This document shows, in pieces, positions 60,250 through 64,000 of a DNA stretch of 64,000 nt. The stretch is from Tachypleus tridentatus. Lineage: Eukaryota; Arthropoda; Merostomata; Xiphosura; Limulidae. Within the stretch, counting starts at the first letter, position 1; each line of letters opens with the position of its first letter. Location: assembly GCF_004210375.1 (NCBI RefSeq), contig NW_027467782.1, positions 37,685,771 through 37,749,770 of the forward strand, read 5' to 3'. Position numbers and translations under genes: made by a program. Under the pieces are notes generated by a model. It had not been told where the DNA came from and searched no databases. It saw only the letters and a program-made list of their open reading frames with translations.

Positions 60250-61200
60250 CAGTATCATGGTTTTCATATGAACAAGTTTATTGTTCGTTATTAAAGCATT
60301 GTGATAAAATAAATAATCTACATCAACAAAAACAAAGCCTTTGAATAGGTGATAAGTATGTTTATGTATTTTTTCCAGTTGGTATCTCTTAAAATATCTT
60401 TCCATGCAGTAATTTCTTCAGGAGCGGGGATGGAGTTCTGGTATATTAACTGAATCAGTTTTTTAATAGGAAGATCATTTAAATGGATAACATTTTCACC
60501 ATATGAATCAAACATCTCAAAAATAAATTTTGTTGTACCTGTAATTGTGGGAATCTCTCTTTCAACCAAGTCTTTCCATTCTTCTGGAATAGCATCATAT
60601 AACTTTTTGTAATACTGTCTAACGTGAACAGGTGTCACACTTTCAGATACATCCTGACAATAGTTTTTAAGGGAAGCCAACGAGGGACAAATTCGTAAGT
60701 GAAGTCCCTTAAGCGAATTAGTCCCGCGCTAATAATTTTTTTTTATTATAGAATGTGCTTAATCTCATAGTGGGAACAAAAACATTGAGAAACAGTGGTT
60801 GCCGGAAAACAATTTATGTGTTATTTGGGAAGATTCGACGACACCTAACGAGCGTTTTACATGACTCTAATACTTCTCAATAAAATGTAGGAACATTCAT
60901 CTTGTGTTGTGGGAGAATGTCACAATACCACACATCGTGCCCAAGACTTAAATCACCATATTTGCTTAAAAGATGGGCAAAGAGGATAAACAGAGATGGA
61001 ACTGTGTTATAATCTGTTGATCTGAAGAACCATTTAAACCTTAACGCCGCCTTTTTCATCTTGACGTCTGTTAAATTGAGATCACCTTTGTCTTTCGAAG
61101 ATACCAAAATATCATAACGCACTTTATGTACTCCACCATCCCATATAAACCGTAAAATATCATGTATAATTGTCAGATAAATCCTGTTTTCCATCGGCAA
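60250..61200 (-). mobile_element. Tx1/L1-like LINE, 3' part of ORF2
   Basis: The minus strand encodes, from 61200, MENRIYLTIIHDILRFIWDG, VHKVRYDILVSSKDKGDLNL and LRFKWFFRSTD, the segment after the RT domain in L1/Tx1-type LINEs (F-x-W-x-x-x-x-x-I-x), then DVWYCDILPQHKMNVPTFY. After a break, SESVTPVHVRQYYKKLYDAI, EWKDLVEREIPTITGT and PAPEEITAWKDILRDTNWKK follow. It may be the 3' end of the same family as the LINE at 52.7-54.1 kb. It is cut on its 5' side by the hAT copy at 61204. Confidence 0.75.
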
Positions 61201-61203
61201 GAC

Positions 61204-61917
61204 CAGGGGTCACTGAACTACAGCCCTCGACGTCATTTTGTCCGGCCCGCCAGCAGCTAGCCGCTTGGAAATAAAAAGTGACATTTCATCAAATGACCGA
61301 CTGTCATAACAAAATAAATCACACCGATGGTCGCTTTAAGCTAGCAAACATAAGACGTTATGATAAAAAGAATCAAGGCTGTCACGCGCCTATGAAACAG
61401 AACATCTATCAACATGGTTGAAAAGTACAGTAAATTTCCATTCTGAGACATCTGAATCCATGGAACGTGTTTTTGAATCTCGAAAGCCTCTCCTCACGAG
61501 AAAGTTTGCTGAAAATGAATCTGTCACTCGTACAAGTTACAAAATAGTGCATAGGATGGCAGAGCCAGGAAAACCTTTATTGACGGCAACTTCATCAAAG
61601 TGTGTATGATGGAAGCAGCAAATGAGCTGTGTCTTGAAAAAGACAATTTCTTTGAAAGTATCAGCCTTTCAGCAACTTCAGTTGTACAGAGAGCAGAAGA
61701 ACTTGGAGAAAACATCGCATTAGAGATACGCCAAAAAGCTAGAAACTTCCTATGGTATTATTTGGCACTGGATGAGTCTACTGATCTCTCGAGTATGTCA
61801 CAACTTCTCGTGTTCATTCGTGGAATTAATTTGGACTTTCAGATTACGGAAGAGTTGGCATCAGTTTGCAGCATGCACGGAAGAACAAGTGGAGAAGACA
61901 TTTTCATGGAAGCATAA
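61204..61917 (+). mobile_element. hAT element, second copy, internally deleted and truncated
   Basis: Plus-strand copy of the 54443-57101 element. It begins CAGGGGTCACTGAACTACAG, follows that element's 5' end, then jumps near 61390 from non-coding sequence straight into the sequence just before the core (TATGAAACAGAACATCTATC), dropping about 0.5 kb including the BED finger. After ATTTTCATGGAAGCATAAA (61917) similarity stops. Confidence 0.88.
61418..61916 (+). pseudogene. hAT transposase core, second copy, frameshifted
   Basis: Two frames together match the core at 55884-56384: SVTRTSYKIVHRMAEPGKPL, then after a 1 bp slip near 61580 MMEAANELCLEKDNFFESIS and YYLALDESTDLSSMSQLLVF. Identity by eye is above 90%. 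It ends with the same TAA after MEA. Confidence 0.88.
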
Positions 61918-64000
61918 AGGATATCAATTTCATGATGTAATTTTCTTGTTCAAGGTTTTTGACAAGATAATAGTTGCTTTCATAATATTCCGATAATGTC
62001 ATACCTATATTCACCACAACCCTTAAAATGGAGTGATTATTATGGTATGTCTTTGTCGGTAGTAAAAATGCACTGGCAGTCTTCTGTCAACAGTCAAATG
62101 AACGACAGTAGAATTTAGTACGATTTTAAGCTAGCATTGACTGCTATAAAAATGACCTAACGGTTAGACTACAAGTCCATTATTTCATTAGAGTAACCCA
62201 AGCGTTGGCGGTGAGTTCTGCTCATTGTATGTTTTCCCTAATTTGGAAATGATCGACCAGAATTAAAGCACATAATTTTACGTAGTTTTGATAGAATTTT
62301 CGAAATATTCGCTTCACGAAGTTGAAACGAAGTGTATGAGTGTACAGATTAGGTTGATGAATAGTACGCTACGGGTGTCCTTATGACAGTTACTTTTCTG
62401 AGGTAATTTGTTTTTTTAGAACACGTTAAGTAAACGTCTTTGGATACTCCTGGATACTCACGCCTAATCCCTACGTATTCTGCTTGAATAAGTAAACTAT
62501 GCCCCCTTTTTACTTTCTGTAAGTATCGCTGTAATTTTAAGAAATGTTACATCACTCTAAATAATGTCTTGTTTTCTCTACGTGTGTGATTTTGTCAGGT
62601 TTTTGTTAGATTTTTCGGCACTTGTTTCCATTTTATTGAGCTTTGAAAACACGTGCAATGGGTGAGGAATACTAAACTGAGTCAAGGTTATTTCGCTTGT
62701 TTGAATTATAATATCACAAAAGACACGTCTGCTTCTAAATGTTTGTAACAATAGCAGTAAGACATCATATCTTAATTGTTAAGGTATATTAAATTTCACT
62801 TAAAGTTCTTTATATGTCCATGTCCTTGTTGTTTACGGGTCCACAATAGCATCTGGATAACACACACAAGAAGATAAACATCAAATTGTCAGCTTATGTC
62901 ACTGATATCCCTGGTTCACCTAGAACAATAATGACTCAACTCCTTACTCAGTTCGTGAACCGCCGCCCATAATGATAGGTTTCAAATAAAATGGATAATT
63001 TGAGAGTTAGAAATGAAAGCTGTAATAATACATTAAGGTTCTCAATGTGAATCATTAGGATCAATAATGTATTAGTGTGAACTTTAACCAATGGCCTATG
63101 TTTGAGTAAAATTTATTATAGATTCGGTTTTTATGGAAGCTATTTCTTGTGGAAAACTGAACTGAATGGAACGTGCACTTTGTGCTAGAAAGTGTACTTT
63201 CAGGATAATTAGAGAAAAAGTGTAATATATTGGAGTTGCTGAACCATATTCAAAAACCATCTTAAAAGGTTCTATTAGTGTTTCAGAATGAGCCTTAGTT
63301 TGTAACCCGGGCCTAACGAGTGGTTCTTCCGCTTCGATTCAGCCGAGAGGGTCGACAGTCGCTTGAAGGTGTCAATGTTTGAATACTGTCTGCTATATTT
63401 TTACCTGTAGGATAGTGTAATACGAATAAAGCTAAGCAGAATTTCTGTATATAGAAGTTTTATTTTAATTTTATGTAAACTGTCCTACTAGCTTGAGGCA
63501 GGTGTTTATTTTATTATATGCAGAGGTTTATATATTATGTCCTCTTTATTTAATAAAGTTAAACCTAATTGGATAATAAATGAGGATATTCCATTAAAAC
63601 CTGCCTCATTATTAGTTTAAAATATCTATGGTAATCAATAAGATATTAAGCCTAAGTTAGGCTACTCAAGTGTTGATTCCATACGCTGTAACGTTATATG
63701 TAGTTTTCATAATGCCTTCTTATTAACATTCAACGTTTCGTATATATTTTCGAACATAAACTTCGCTGCTGTATATATATATATATATATTTTAGATGTT
63801 TACTGCTGCTTAAGAAAATTCACTTGTTTAATTAATTAACAGAATCAACAAAAGCACAACTTGATACTATCGTTATAAACAAATCCTGGAATATAAGATT
63901 AGCTATCCTTTATTTTATCGGTTATGAGTTGGGATATAGTGATAAGTGTATTTCGAAGTCATAACCATAAGTTTTCCTCACCGTTTAGATATAATTTTAT
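61918..64000. other. no gene recognised
   Basis: Contains a small SINE-A-like relic near 62192-62250 (GTAACCCAAGCGTTGGCGGT) and a TA microsatellite at 63770-63790. Otherwise nothing identifiable. Confidence 0.45.

Overview
This is an AT-rich, repeat-dense eukaryotic (metazoan) window. Two dispersed tRNA-derived SINE families with long pol III heads, together with Tc1-like, hAT, CR1-like and Tx1/L1-like elements, look to me like horseshoe crab (Xiphosura) DNA. That species guess is recollection and inference; I could not run a search. Most open frames are short because genes are cut into small exons in long introns, so I found exons by translating between splice sites and checking that intron phases join.

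Left third (about 1.6-23 kb, minus strand): eleven exons of an SLC6 sodium- and chloride-dependent transporter, closest in motif to the GABA/taurine/creatine/betaine branch. They run from a start exon at 22,933 down to 5,877, and every junction is in phase. The exons for TM11, TM12 and the C-terminal tail are not recognisable. The first exons carry two homopolymer frameshifts and two in-frame stops, while the seven downstream exons are clean. Next on the same strand (5,432 down to 1,585) are three exons of an anoctamin (TMEM16) homologue from the region before TM1; two of them need removal of one A from an A6 run. The locus is either a decaying duplicate or a real gene damaged by assembly errors. 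The SLC6 introns hold a complete but dead Tc1-like element, several SINEs and minisatellites.

Middle (23-49 kb): no confident host gene. It holds a decayed hAT element with a SINE inserted in it, a CR1-like LINE fragment, a 1.4 kb Tc1 element resembling those of fish, a pair of related unclassified repeats, one carrying a textbook 182 bp hAT MITE, and many minisatellites.

Right part (49-64 kb): an unrecognised plus-strand gene with two strong and two weaker exons at 49.1-50.7 kb, then a nested block of mobile DNA. A Tx1-like LINE 5' part is interrupted by a 132 bp hairpin insert with a 13 bp target duplication, and also by a SINE. Beyond it lie a 2.7 kb hAT element, a LINE 3' part in reverse orientation, and a second, internally deleted copy of the same hAT.

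I see no operon-like or undescribed multi-gene system. The items most worth following are the damaged SLC6/anoctamin locus, the fish-like Tc1 element, the 132 bp hairpin retro-insert and the unidentified plus-strand gene.
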